From the IMG/VR virus record IMGVR_UViG_3300030382_004491, positions 1 to 20,305 of that record: a stretch of DNA of 20,305 bases, one strand, 5' to 3'. Positions 1-7,099 of this stretch are shown here, one piece after another. The position numbers and the translations under genes were made by a program. How positions within the stretch are numbered: the stretch's first letter is position 1; each line of letters opens with the position of its first letter. The DNA comes from a virus. A model generated the notes under the pieces. The model did not search any database and was not told the DNA's origin. It worked only from the letters and a program-made list of their open reading frames with translations.

Positions 1-1
1 A

Positions 2-757
2 GGAGGTGCGGGAGCAGGAGGATACAGAGAAGGAAAAGATCCTGCTGATCCAGTCGCTCCAAGTGCATCGCCTTTAGCGGCGGCTTGTTCATCTATAACT
101 CTTACAGCTTCAACAACTTACCCCATAGTAGTCGGAGGCGGAGGAAGTGCGGCTACAAGTGGTCCTGGTTCTGGTGGATCGTCAGGAAGTGTTTCAAGTG
201 CGTTAGGTATATCATCCGCAGGTGGTGGTCAGGGACAATCTGGTGCTGAAACTGCTGGTCCTCAACATGATGGAGGTTCTGGCTCTGGAGGTAGAGAATC
301 TGCTGCAGGTAACCCCAATGCAGGGCACAGTGGCAACACACCGCCTGTTTCACCTCCTCAAGGAACTGATGGAGCACCTGGAATAGAATATACAAGAGGC
401 GGTGGAGGCGGCGGGGCAACTACCGCAGCACCTGCAATGCCAAACTTAGTTAATGGAGGAACAGGAGCAGGTACACTAATTAATCCTAGTCCCAGTTATG
501 GAACACCTGGACCCAGTGCACCTTTAAGATATTATGGAGGCGGTGGAGGTGGAAACACAGCTAATAATGCAGGTTTAGGAACTGGAGGTTCTGGTGGTGG
601 TGGAAATTCATCTACATTTCCAGCTGATCCTTCTACGAAGACAGCAGGTGGGACGAACACAGGTGGTGGCGGTGCATCAGGAAATGGTTGGGTTGCTCCT
701 GTTGTGGGTTCTGCAGGTGGATCAGGTATAGTAATAATAAGGTATAAATTTCAATAG
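2..757 (+). CDS. Glycine-rich tail fibre/adhesin, 3' part (first of three paralogs)
   Basis: The reading frame is open from base 2 to a TAG at 757 (251 residues); the start lies outside the window. It is almost entirely glycine-rich: runs of GGGG separated by variable segments, a GNTPPVSPPQG segment, a PSYGTPGP segment and the terminal motif GSGIVIIRYKFQ. The next two genes have the same order of motifs and the same ending, so this is the C-terminal half of a third copy. Glycine-rich domains of this sort occur at the tips of phage fibres; in Salmonella phage S16 the gp38 adhesin packs polyglycine-II helices with variable receptor-binding loops between them. By analogy I infer a receptor-binding role. 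An ATG at 437 is internal to the frame and should not be taken as the start. Confidence 0.8.
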   Translation, partial: GGAGAGGYREGKDPADPVAPSASPLAAACSSITLTASTTYPIVVGGGGSAATSGPGSGGSSGSVSSALGISSAGGGQGQSGAETAGPQHDGGSGSGGRESAAGNPNAGHSGNTPPVSPPQGTDGAPGIEYTRGGGGGGATTAAPAMPNLVNGGTGAGTLINPSPSYGTPGPSAPLRYYGGGGGGNTANNAGLGTGGSGGGGNSSTFPADPSTKTAGGTNTGGGGASGNGWVAPVVGSAGGSGIVIIRYKFQ

Positions 758-777
758 GATGATGATAATATAAAATT

Positions 778-2205
778 ATGGCTTCAACAATTAAAGTAGA
801 CAACGTACAAAATACACCCGGCACTAATATAGTTAATAAGTGTGGGACAACTACCACTATAGGTGCAGGAGCAGGAGAAACAGTTAATGTTTGTGCTGCA
901 ACTGTAAATCTAGGACGATCTGGTGGTACAGTTAATTTAACATGTGGTGCAACCCAATCAGGTTTTGGCAGAACAGGAACGGTCGATTGGCAAACAGGCG
1001 ATATTAAAACTTCTACATTTTCAGCAGCAACAGGAAAAGGTTATTTTGTTAATACTACAAGTGGAGGAGTAACAGTTAACTTACCAGCAGGATCTGCTGG
1101 AGATATAGTAGGTTTAAAAGATTACGCAGGAACTTGGGCCAGTAATGCCGTTACACTAGCACCTAATGGATCTGACAATATTGGTGGTGATAATGCTACT
1201 GATCCGACTATAGAAAATGAAGGTGGGTCACTTCTTTTAGTTTATGTCGACGGAACTCAAGGTTGGTTAACAACACAAGAATCAGTCACTGCAAGTCCAA
1301 GTGGTACAGAAATTTTTATGGTAGCCACAGGGGGAACCCCTTGTGCAGGCCAAACAAGTGGAGATTATAAATATCATACTTTTACAGGACCCGGAACTTT
1401 TACAGTTTGTTCTGTAGCAGGAACTGCTGCTCAAAATGTTGTTTCTTATATGGTCGTAGCGGGTGGTGGCGGAGGCGGCGGTGATGGCGCTGGAGGAGGC
1501 GGAGCAGGCGGTTTTAGAGAATATAAAAATTCTTGTGATCCTTATACAGCTTCTCCATTAAATGGTAACCCATGTGGAACAGCAATTACAGTTACAGCAA
1601 CAGGATATCCCATAGCAGTTGGAGGTGGAGGGGCAGGAATAACAGCTCCCCCTTGGACACCCGCTGCAACATCAGGTAGCGTATCAACTTTTTCTTCAAT
1701 CAGTTCAGCTGGTGGAGGCGGAGGTGCTAATCAAGTCGCAAATGGTGGAGCCTCTGGTGGTGGAGGAGGTAGATCTTCTCCTCATGCAGGAGGAGCAGGA
1801 AATACTCCCCCAACTACGCCAGCTCAAGGTACCGCTGGTGGAAATGGATATTCAGGGCAGGGTGGTGGTGGCGGCGGAGGTGCTACGGTAGCAGCTTCAA
1901 ATGCAACTGGCAATAATGGTACAGCAGGTGGTGCAGGTGCAACAACTTCTATTAATGCTACACCTACAGCTTATTCTGGAGGTGGCGGAGGCGCGGCAGG
2001 TCCCGGTACGAATACCGGTGGTTCAGGCGGTGCAGGCGGAGGTGGTCGAGGATCAGGTCCAGAACCTTCAACTCCTATGACACCAGGAACAGTTAATACT
2101 GGCGGTGGTGGTGGCGGAGGTCAAGGTGGACCTCATAGTCCTACTGGAGCAGTAGGTGGTACAGGCGGTAGTGGAATCGTAATAATAAGGTACAAATTTC
2201 AATAA
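778..2205 (+). CDS. Glycine-rich tail fibre/adhesin (second paralog)
   Basis: This 475-residue protein has three visible parts. Residues about 1-175 form a beta-rich fibre-like domain with GKGYFVNTTSGGVTVNLP and a later LVYVDGTQGW. Residues about 178-225 form a small domain with GDYKYHTFTGPGTFTV. Residues about 229-475 are very glycine-rich with GGGG blocks, an AGNTPPTTPAQG segment and the ending GSGIVIIRYKFQ. The same layout is seen in the following gene. The role is inferred to be host recognition at the tail tip, as for other phage glycine-rich adhesins. The ATG at 778 lies 20 bases past the preceding stop; AGGA at 756-759 is too distant to be a good ribosome-binding site, so initiation may rely on the AT-rich leader or on coupling. 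The stop overlaps the next start by one base. Confidence 0.88.
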   Translation: MASTIKVDNVQNTPGTNIVNKCGTTTTIGAGAGETVNVCAATVNLGRSGGTVNLTCGATQSGFGRTGTVDWQTGDIKTSTFSAATGKGYFVNTTSGGVTVNLPAGSAGDIVGLKDYAGTWASNAVTLAPNGSDNIGGDNATDPTIENEGGSLLLVYVDGTQGWLTTQESVTASPSGTEIFMVATGGTPCAGQTSGDYKYHTFTGPGTFTVCSVAGTAAQNVVSYMVVAGGGGGGGDGAGGGGAGGFREYKNSCDPYTASPLNGNPCGTAITVTATGYPIAVGGGGAGITAPPWTPAATSGSVSTFSSISSAGGGGGANQVANGGASGGGGGRSSPHAGGAGNTPPTTPAQGTAGGNGYSGQGGGGGGGATVAASNATGNNGTAGGAGATTSINATPTAYSGGGGGAAGPGTNTGGSGGAGGGGRGSGPEPSTPMTPGTVNTGGGGGGGQGGPHSPTGAVGGTGGSGIVIIRYKFQ

Positions 2206-3632
2206 TGAGTGAAGTCAAAGTAAATAAAATTAGTCCAAGAACAGCATGTGGAACTGTTACATTAGGAGATAGTGGAGATACATTCACAATTCCTTCTGGT
2301 GCAACAATTACCAACTCTGGAACGGCATCAGGTTTTGGTGCAACAGGAGAAACTTCCTGGGACACAACAGTTAAAACAACAGGAACCTTCACAGCTACGG
2401 CTGGTGTAGGTTATTTTTTAAATACCACAGGCGGAATTATAACAGTTAATTTACCAGTAGGTGCTGCTGGAAGTTCAGTAGCTCTTGCAGATTATGCAGG
2501 GACTTGGCAAACAAATGCAGTCACTGTAGCGGCAAATGGAACTGAAAAGATTGGTGGCGTAGACGCTGATGTAACTTTAAACACAGAAGGTCAATCAGTC
2601 ACTTTTGTTTATATAGATGGAACCCAAGGATGGGTTAATGTTTTAGATTCAACTTCTAATGTTAGAGGTAGTGCTTATATAACAGCATGCGGTGGAAACA
2701 GTACAGTTACTTGTGGCAATTACAAAACACATATTTTTACAGGACCGGGTTGTTTTACAGTTAGTGCAGCTGCAGCATCAGCTCCGGATAACGTAGTAGA
2801 TTATTTTGTAGTCGCTGGAGGTGGTGGAGGAGGATCAGGAGCGAATCCTGCATATATGTCCGGTGGCGGAGGTGCAGGTGGCTTTAGAGTATTCTCAACA
2901 GCTCCTGGATCTAATTCTCCTTTAAATAATTCTGGCGCAAGCCCAAATACCGAAGTAACAGTTTCAGCAGCTACTTATCCCATTGCAGTTGGTGGAGGGG
3001 GTGCAGCAGCCTCATCTCCTAATTGTAAAGGATGTGCGGGTTCAGTTTCAACTTTTTCATCAGTAACATCAGCAGGTGGGGGTTTTGGTGCGGCTGGTGG
3101 TGGTACACCTGAAGCAGGTGGACCTGGAGGATCTGGTGGTGGAAGTTCACTTGCAGCAGAATCTGGAGGAACAGGAAATACTCCACCCGTTTCTCCTCCA
3201 CAAGGTAATAATGGAGGTCAAGGTACACCTGGTAATAATAATGGAGGTGGTGGAGGCGGCGGTGCTGGTGCTGTTGGTAGCCCGGCCCCAGGTAACTGTA
3301 AAGGAGGGGATGGTGGAATTGGATCTTATATAGCTGATCCATTTATAGGCCCAACTGCTCCCAGTTATGGAACACCCGGTCCAGTAAGTAACACACGATA
3401 TTTCACAGGGGGTGGTGGCGCTCCCTCAGACTATCCCGGGGGTGGACCAATACCGTCCGGAGGTGCCGGTGGAGGTGGTGCAGGAGGTCCAGGTGGTTCT
3501 CCACCTAATACACCAGCAGTTGCAGGAACAGTTAATACCGGTGGTGGTGGCGGCGGTGGTTCACATTCTGCAGGTGGATGTGCGGCGGCAGGAGGATCAG
3601 GAGTAGTAATGATTAGGTATAGATATCAATAA
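2205..3632 (+). CDS. Glycine-rich tail fibre/adhesin (third paralog)
   Basis: This is also 475 residues and parallels the previous gene: an N-terminal beta domain with GVGYFLNTTGGIITVNLP and FVYIDGTQGW, a middle domain with GNYKTHIFTGPGCFTV, then glycine-rich sequence from about residue 205 to the end, finishing GSGVVMIRYRYQ. Its C-terminal part has both the GNTPPVSPPQG and the PSYGTPGP segments of the first copy; the second copy lacks PSYGTPGP, so copies one and three are closer there. Proline is frequent between glycine blocks (for example PGGSPPNTPA). Translation probably starts by reinitiation, since ATG shares its A with the preceding TAA. A receptor-binding tip is inferred from architecture; no experiment supports it here. 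Confidence 0.88.
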   Translation: MSEVKVNKISPRTACGTVTLGDSGDTFTIPSGATITNSGTASGFGATGETSWDTTVKTTGTFTATAGVGYFLNTTGGIITVNLPVGAAGSSVALADYAGTWQTNAVTVAANGTEKIGGVDADVTLNTEGQSVTFVYIDGTQGWVNVLDSTSNVRGSAYITACGGNSTVTCGNYKTHIFTGPGCFTVSAAAASAPDNVVDYFVVAGGGGGGSGANPAYMSGGGGAGGFRVFSTAPGSNSPLNNSGASPNTEVTVSAATYPIAVGGGGAAASSPNCKGCAGSVSTFSSVTSAGGGFGAAGGGTPEAGGPGGSGGGSSLAAESGGTGNTPPVSPPQGNNGGQGTPGNNNGGGGGGGAGAVGSPAPGNCKGGDGGIGSYIADPFIGPTAPSYGTPGPVSNTRYFTGGGGAPSDYPGGGPIPSGGAGGGGAGGPGGSPPNTPAVAGTVNTGGGGGGGSHSAGGCAAAGGSGVVMIRYRYQ

Positions 3633-3640
3633 TTAATGTA

Positions 3641-3669
3641 TTTACACAAATTTAAAATTAATATATAAG
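3641..3669 (+). promoter_or_regulatory. Candidate sigma70-type promoter before the 144-aa gene
   Basis: TTTACA at 3641-3646 and TATAAG at 3664-3669 are separated by 17 bases. The -10 element runs into the ribosome-binding site AAGGA at 3667-3671, and a transcript would start only a few bases before the ATG at 3679. The region is very AT-rich, so chance resemblance is quite possible. Confidence 0.3.
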
Positions 3670-3678
3670 GAAAAACAT

Positions 3679-4113
3679 ATGGCACACTTTGCAAAACTAG
3701 GATCAAACTCAAAAGTTATTCAAGTATTAACTTTAGATAATAAAGATATGCTTAATGCTTCTGGTGTTGAAGACGAATCTGTAGGACAATACTATTTAGA
3801 ACGACACAATAACTGGCCTGCTCAAATGTGGATTCAAACCTCTTACAATACCTCTGGTGGAAAACATAAATCAGGCGATGATTCTAAAGCATTTAGAGGA
3901 AACTATGCAGGTATAGGTTATACTTGGGATGAAGATAATAATATCTTCTATCCTAAATCACCTTATCCAAGTTGGGTTTTAAATACGACAACAGCTAGTT
4001 GGCATTCACCCATTGGTGATGCTCCTGATGATCTAACGGATGAAGAAAAAGCAGCGGGTACTTTTTATCAGTGGAATGAAGGTACTGGCGCCTGGGATAA
4101 AACAACTCTATAA
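3679..4113 (+). CDS. Conserved small phage protein of unknown function
   Basis: This 144-residue protein opens with MAHFAKLGSNSKVIQVLTLD and contains QTSYNTSGG, RGNYAGIGYTWDEDNNIFYP and PYPSWVLN. I recognise this pattern from small proteins common near tail-fibre genes of marine cyanophages and pelagiphages, where they have no assigned function. The start is well supported by AAGGA at 3667-3671, seven bases before the ATG. It is rich in Trp and Tyr, with no signal peptide or membrane segment. Its place between adhesin genes and the oxygenase cassette suggests a virion or fibre-associated role, but that is inference only. Confidence 0.85.
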   Translation: MAHFAKLGSNSKVIQVLTLDNKDMLNASGVEDESVGQYYLERHNNWPAQMWIQTSYNTSGGKHKSGDDSKAFRGNYAGIGYTWDEDNNIFYPKSPYPSWVLNTTTASWHSPIGDAPDDLTDEEKAAGTFYQWNEGTGAWDKTTL

Positions 4114-4127
4114 TTGATCTAGATCAA
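4114..4127. promoter_or_regulatory. Perfect 14-bp palindrome, FNR-box-like operator candidate
   Basis: TTGATCTAGATCAA directly follows the stop codon at 4111-4113. It is a perfect palindrome and matches the Crp/Fnr-family FNR consensus TTGAT-N4-ATCAA at all ten defined positions. Its centre is about 57-58 bp upstream of the transcription start predicted from the promoter at 4143-4171. Binding by a host FNR/FnrL-like regulator is inference. Confidence 0.45.
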
Positions 4128-4142
4128 ATCTTTACAATCATA

Positions 4143-4171
4143 TTGACATTTTATCCATCCTCTTTTATAAA
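4143..4171 (+). promoter_or_regulatory. Near-consensus sigma70 promoter before the oxygenase cassette
   Basis: TTGACA at 4143-4148 is an exact -35 consensus; TATAAA at 4166-4171 matches five of six -10 positions; the spacer is exactly 17 bases. The predicted start near 4178 would leave almost no leader before the ATG at 4180. If it is used, the transcript would be close to leaderless or would be translated from a later start such as ATG 4231. Confidence 0.5.
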
Positions 4172-4177
4172 GGATGG
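4155..4177 (+). promoter_or_regulatory. Hairpin enclosing the ribosome-binding site of the oxygenase cassette
   Basis: CCATCCT at 4155-4161 can pair with AGGATGG at 4171-4177 around a nine-base loop, a perfect seven-bp stem. The right arm contains the ribosome-binding site AAAGGA (4169-4174) for ATG 4180. There is no T-run after it, so it is unlikely to be a terminator. It could hide the site on read-through messages. Confidence 0.4.
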
Positions 4178-4179
4178 GC

Positions 4180-4683
4180 ATGAAGAAGAAAGTATTATCA
4201 GAAATAGGACTCTATTACGGTGATGTGGCAATGCCGAAAGGTTTTGAAATAGACCGAAACAAACTTCAATCCGACATTTTAAAATCACACATCAATAATA
4301 AAGAATTTCCATTCTCACGAACTTGGGATATGTTGAACACCTATTTAAGAGAACACATTAATGTGGAATATGGCTTTTCTTTAATTAATAAAAAAACGTG
4401 GGGAAATGTTTATAAGCCAAAAGAAATTTCTATTCCTTTATTGAATATAGACGCGACCGACCTTAAAAATTCTCCAGACTACACCTTATTATATGGAGTT
4501 AACGTTAAAGACTGCAGCGTTAGAATCCACTATGATGATAATAGAAGAGCAGGAAGATCCTGGGATATTCCTTTAACGAATAATCAATTTATTATGTTTC
4601 CGTCAACCCAGATGTATTATATTACTAATGATCAAAAGGATTCACTTAACTTTATACAAACGACTACTTATGAATTTATCTAA
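4180..4683 (+). CDS. Hypothetical phage protein, possible metal-less beta-helix (cupin-like) member
   Basis: This is a 167-residue protein from ATG 4180. I prefer this start to ATG 4174 because AAAGGA at 4169-4174 sits five bases before 4180 but overlaps 4174. The C-terminal half has VRIHYDDNRRAGRSWDIPL, then NNQFIMFPS and a beta-rich end, a layout like the last strands of the double-stranded beta-helix fold of 2OG-Fe(II) oxygenases. I see no complete HxD...H triad, so it may be a non-catalytic relative or something unrelated. It is the first gene of the oxygenase cassette and overlaps the next by 14 bases. I cannot assign a function; similar sequences occur in marine phages. Confidence 0.75.
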   Translation: MKKKVLSEIGLYYGDVAMPKGFEIDRNKLQSDILKSHINNKEFPFSRTWDMLNTYLREHINVEYGFSLINKKTWGNVYKPKEISIPLLNIDATDLKNSPDYTLLYGVNVKDCSVRIHYDDNRRAGRSWDIPLTNNQFIMFPSTQMYYITNDQKDSLNFIQTTTYEFI

Positions 4684-5320
4684 TTATTTCTGGTATTTTA
4701 AATCTGCACTCACACCCCGCTTTTGTGACGAAGTTATTAAATATGCGTTAGAGAAAAAAGATACAATGGCTATTACTGGAGGTTATGGCAGAGGAAGAAA
4801 TTTACAAAAACAACCTTTAAATAAAGACGAAGTTAGAAATTTAAAATATAAAAGAAATTCTGATCTCGTCTGGTTGGATGACACTTGGATTTATAAAGAA
4901 ATACATCCCTTTGTTCATGAAGCCAACCAAAGAGCAGGTTGGAATTTTGAATGGGATTTTTCTGAATCCTGTCAATTTACAAAATATAAATTGAATCAAT
5001 ACTACGATTGGCATTGTGATAGTTGGGAAACAGTTTATGACCAACCTAAAACTCCTTCTCATGGAAAAATTAGAAAGCTATCGATGACTTGTCAGTTGAC
5101 CGATGGTTCAGAATATAAAGGTGGAGAATTGGAATTTGATTTTAGACAATATGATCCACCTCAAAGAGATGAAGCTAAACATTTAAGAAAAGCAGTAGAA
5201 ATACTACCCAAAGGTTCTATTATTGTATTTCCGTCATTTGTTTGGCATCGAGTTAAACCCGTAACCCACGGAGTAAGATACTCACTTGTCGTATGGCATT
5301 TAGGATATCCATTTAAATAA
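4670..5320 (+). CDS. 2OG-Fe(II) oxygenase, prolyl-hydroxylase-like
   Basis: A 216-residue protein with the prolyl 4-hydroxylase-like core. The Fe(II) ligands are visible as H115-x-D117 in YYDWHCDSW and H193 in FPSFVWHRV; R203 in HGVRYS, ten residues after the last His, is the expected 2-oxoglutarate-binding arginine. GGELEFDF lies between them, as in the family. Such enzymes couple 2-oxoglutarate decarboxylation and O2 to hydroxylation of a substrate, often a protein side chain. I chose ATG 4670 (MNLSNYFWYF) because it overlaps the previous gene by 14 bases; the longer ATG at 4628 would overlap by 56 and adds no domain sequence. The substrate is unknown. The stop shares one base with the next start. 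Confidence 0.9.
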   Translation: MNLSNYFWYFKSALTPRFCDEVIKYALEKKDTMAITGGYGRGRNLQKQPLNKDEVRNLKYKRNSDLVWLDDTWIYKEIHPFVHEANQRAGWNFEWDFSESCQFTKYKLNQYYDWHCDSWETVYDQPKTPSHGKIRKLSMTCQLTDGSEYKGGELEFDFRQYDPPQRDEAKHLRKAVEILPKGSIIVFPSFVWHRVKPVTHGVRYSLVVWHLGYPFK

Positions 5321-5958
5321 TGTTTATAAACGAATATTTTAAAACACCAGTGTGGACAGAAGAAAAACCAGAGTTTGTTAAATCTTTAAACAAAGCGAGT
5401 GATAAATATATCCAGGTAGCAAAAAAAGCGCCTGATTCTAAAAAATATCTAAAACAATTTGGTGATTTTGGTAGGTCCTGGCATTCAACACCATTGACAG
5501 TTGATAATGATTTTATAGATTTAAGAAACTATATAGGTCAAAAGTCTTGGGAATTTTTAGATCATCATGGCTACGATATGAAACAATATCAAACGATGTT
5601 TTCTGAAATGTGGGTACAAGAATTTTCTAAAAAAGGAGGAGGTCATCATTCAGCACACATTCATTGGAATCAACATGTATCAGGATTTTATTTTTTAAAG
5701 TGTAGTGACAAGACTTCTTATCCTATTTTCCATGAACCCAGAACCGGAGCAAGAGCTACCAAATTAAAAATGAAACCCGAATTAAAAGGTGTCTTTCATG
5801 GCACAGAGTTAGTTCATTTTAGACCCAAGCCTGGAACTTTAATTATTTTTCCAGGATATATGGAACATGAATACGCAGTCGATCATGGCAAAGCACCCTT
5901 TAGATTTATCCATTGGAACATTACAGCTATTCCTAAAGAGATGGCTAAAGGTGTTTAA
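5320..5958 (+). CDS. Putative 2OG-Fe(II) oxygenase (TIGR02466/PF13759-like)
   Basis: A 212-residue protein. H113-x-H115 in SAHIHWNQHVSGFYFLK resembles the family's H-x-H-N-x(n)-SGxYY pattern; KPGTLIIFPGYMEH supplies H183, and R195 in FRFIHW fits the 2-oxoglutarate site. The fold and residues suggest a dioxygenase of the type phages carry without known substrate. It begins MFINEYFKTPVW with ATG overlapping the preceding TAA by one base, so translation is probably coupled. Its class differs from the prolyl-hydroxylase-like gene before it. The last 92 bases overlap an upstream extension of the next reading frame, which I judge non-coding for that gene. Confidence 0.85.
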   Translation: MFINEYFKTPVWTEEKPEFVKSLNKASDKYIQVAKKAPDSKKYLKQFGDFGRSWHSTPLTVDNDFIDLRNYIGQKSWEFLDHHGYDMKQYQTMFSEMWVQEFSKKGGGHHSAHIHWNQHVSGFYFLKCSDKTSYPIFHEPRTGARATKLKMKPELKGVFHGTELVHFRPKPGTLIIFPGYMEHEYAVDHGKAPFRFIHWNITAIPKEMAKGV

Positions 5959-6436
5959 GCATTCTTTTATCTATACTATTACGGAAGAGTTTGTACCGAT
6001 TGGGGAACAAACCAAAAAGGAAATAAAAAAAATAAAATTAGATAAGTACCCTATGAATTATAATAATTTTTCTAATCCTGAAGAAAAAGAAAGATTAAAA
6101 GATTTAATATTATCTCAATTAAATACAGTTTTTAAAAAATATAACTTAAAGTTAATTGAGTGTTGGGTACAAAAATATATGAAAAATCATTACCATGATT
6201 TACATACTCATAGAGGTCATGCCCAAGAAAAATCTTTTGTATGGTTTATCGAAGGAGATAAATCTTCATCCCCCATTTGTTTTTATGACGTAGGCTATCC
6301 CACAATTAACACTAAACAAATCATTGAAATAAAATTTAAACCAGGAACACTATTAGTGTTTCCAGGTTATCTTCCTCATGCTGTCCCGTTGAATAAAAGT
6401 AATAACCGATTAATAGTGAGTGGAAATGTCCTTTAA
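5951..6436 (+). CDS. Putative 2OG-Fe(II) oxygenase, short
   Basis: From a GTG at 5951 this is 161 residues. The frame stays open upstream to ATG 5867, but that would overlap the previous gene by 92 bases; GTG 5951 (MFKHSFIYTITEEF) overlaps by only eight and begins where family-like sequence begins. H85-x-H87 in HDLHTHRGH, H143 in FPGYLPHAVP and R153 in NNRLIVSGN fit a 2OG-Fe(II) centre, and KPGTLLVFPGYLPH closely parallels KPGTLIIFPGYMEH of the preceding gene, so the two are probably distant paralogs. The protein is lysine-rich in its first half. The substrate is unknown. Confidence in the gene is high, in the exact start moderate. Confidence 0.78.
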   Translation: MFKHSFIYTITEEFVPIGEQTKKEIKKIKLDKYPMNYNNFSNPEEKERLKDLILSQLNTVFKKYNLKLIECWVQKYMKNHYHDLHTHRGHAQEKSFVWFIEGDKSSSPICFYDVGYPTINTKQIIEIKFKPGTLLVFPGYLPHAVPLNKSNNRLIVSGNVL

Positions 6437-7085
6437 AAAAAATAAATATTGTATTATACGGCAAGCTATCTCAAAAGATTTAGCGACCTTTGTCGCCAAC
6501 TATTTTGCTATGAAAAAACAGGTTTATGATACCTGTCGACAACGCCGATTTATTTCTCCCTATGAACAATTATTAGGTGAATATGAAGGAGCAACGGGTC
6601 AGATCCCCCATACCTATTCTACTTATTCAGATATCGTGATGGAAACTTTAATGTTGAAGTGTCAACCTATTATGGAAAAGATGACAGAATTAAAATTGAA
6701 TCCTGCTTATACTTTTGCCAGAATTTATAAAAAAGGGGATGTTCTTAAAAGACATAAAGATCGATTTAGTTGTGAGATATCTACGACAATGAACCTCGGA
6801 GGAGATCCATGGCCAATCTATTTAAGTCCAAATGAAAATGTAGGTATACCTGATGGTAAAAATATTACTGTTCAAAGTAAAGCCAAGGGTATTAAAGTAG
6901 ACCTTAAACCAGGAGATATGCTGGTTTATTGTGGGTGTGAACTGGAGCATTGGAGAAATAAATTTAAGCATAAAGAATGTATTCAAGTCTTTTTACATTA
7001 TAATAATCGCAAGACACCAGGAGCCAAAGAGAATATGTTCGACAGGCGTCCTCATTTAGGACTTCCTTCTTGGTTTAAAAAATAG
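6426..7085 (+). CDS. 2OG-Fe(II) oxygenase, HxD type
   Basis: A 219-residue protein. The metal ligands appear as H110-x-D112 in LKRHKDRFSCEIS and H175 in CELEHWRN, after the strand LKPGDMLVYCG; the end of the core is IQVFLHYNN. The canonical arginine about ten residues after the last His is not obvious; in its place is the ECIQVFLHY segment, which I associate with this marine-phage subgroup. I chose ATG 6426, overlapping the preceding gene by 11 bases with GA-rich sequence just upstream; a GTG at 6420 is the alternative. It is the last gene of the cassette, followed by a 48-base gap with a hairpin. The substrate is unknown. Confidence 0.88.
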   Translation: MSFKKNKYCIIRQAISKDLATFVANYFAMKKQVYDTCRQRRFISPYEQLLGEYEGATGQIPHTYSTYSDIVMETLMLKCQPIMEKMTELKLNPAYTFARIYKKGDVLKRHKDRFSCEISTTMNLGGDPWPIYLSPNENVGIPDGKNITVQSKAKGIKVDLKPGDMLVYCGCELEHWRNKFKHKECIQVFLHYNNRKTPGAKENMFDRRPHLGLPSWFKK

Positions 7086-7099
7086 CCTTTCCTCTTTCA

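Noticed and set aside
3019-3606. Open frames on both strands inside the glycine-rich genes (for example 3019-3342 minus, 3076-3333 plus, 3412-3606 plus)
   Set aside because: GGT/GGA/GGC-rich DNA is poor in stops in other frames; the translations are low-complexity Leu/His/Gln or Val/Gln strings with no ribosome-binding site or family resemblance.
2-3632. Diversity-generating retroelement acting on the adhesin genes
   Set aside because: No reverse transcriptase, template repeat or adenine-biased variable repeat pair is visible in the window.
4628-4669. Upstream ATG for the prolyl-hydroxylase-like gene
   Set aside because: It adds 14 residues lying wholly over the end of the previous gene; ATG 4670 begins at the family-like MNLSNYFWYF with less overlap.
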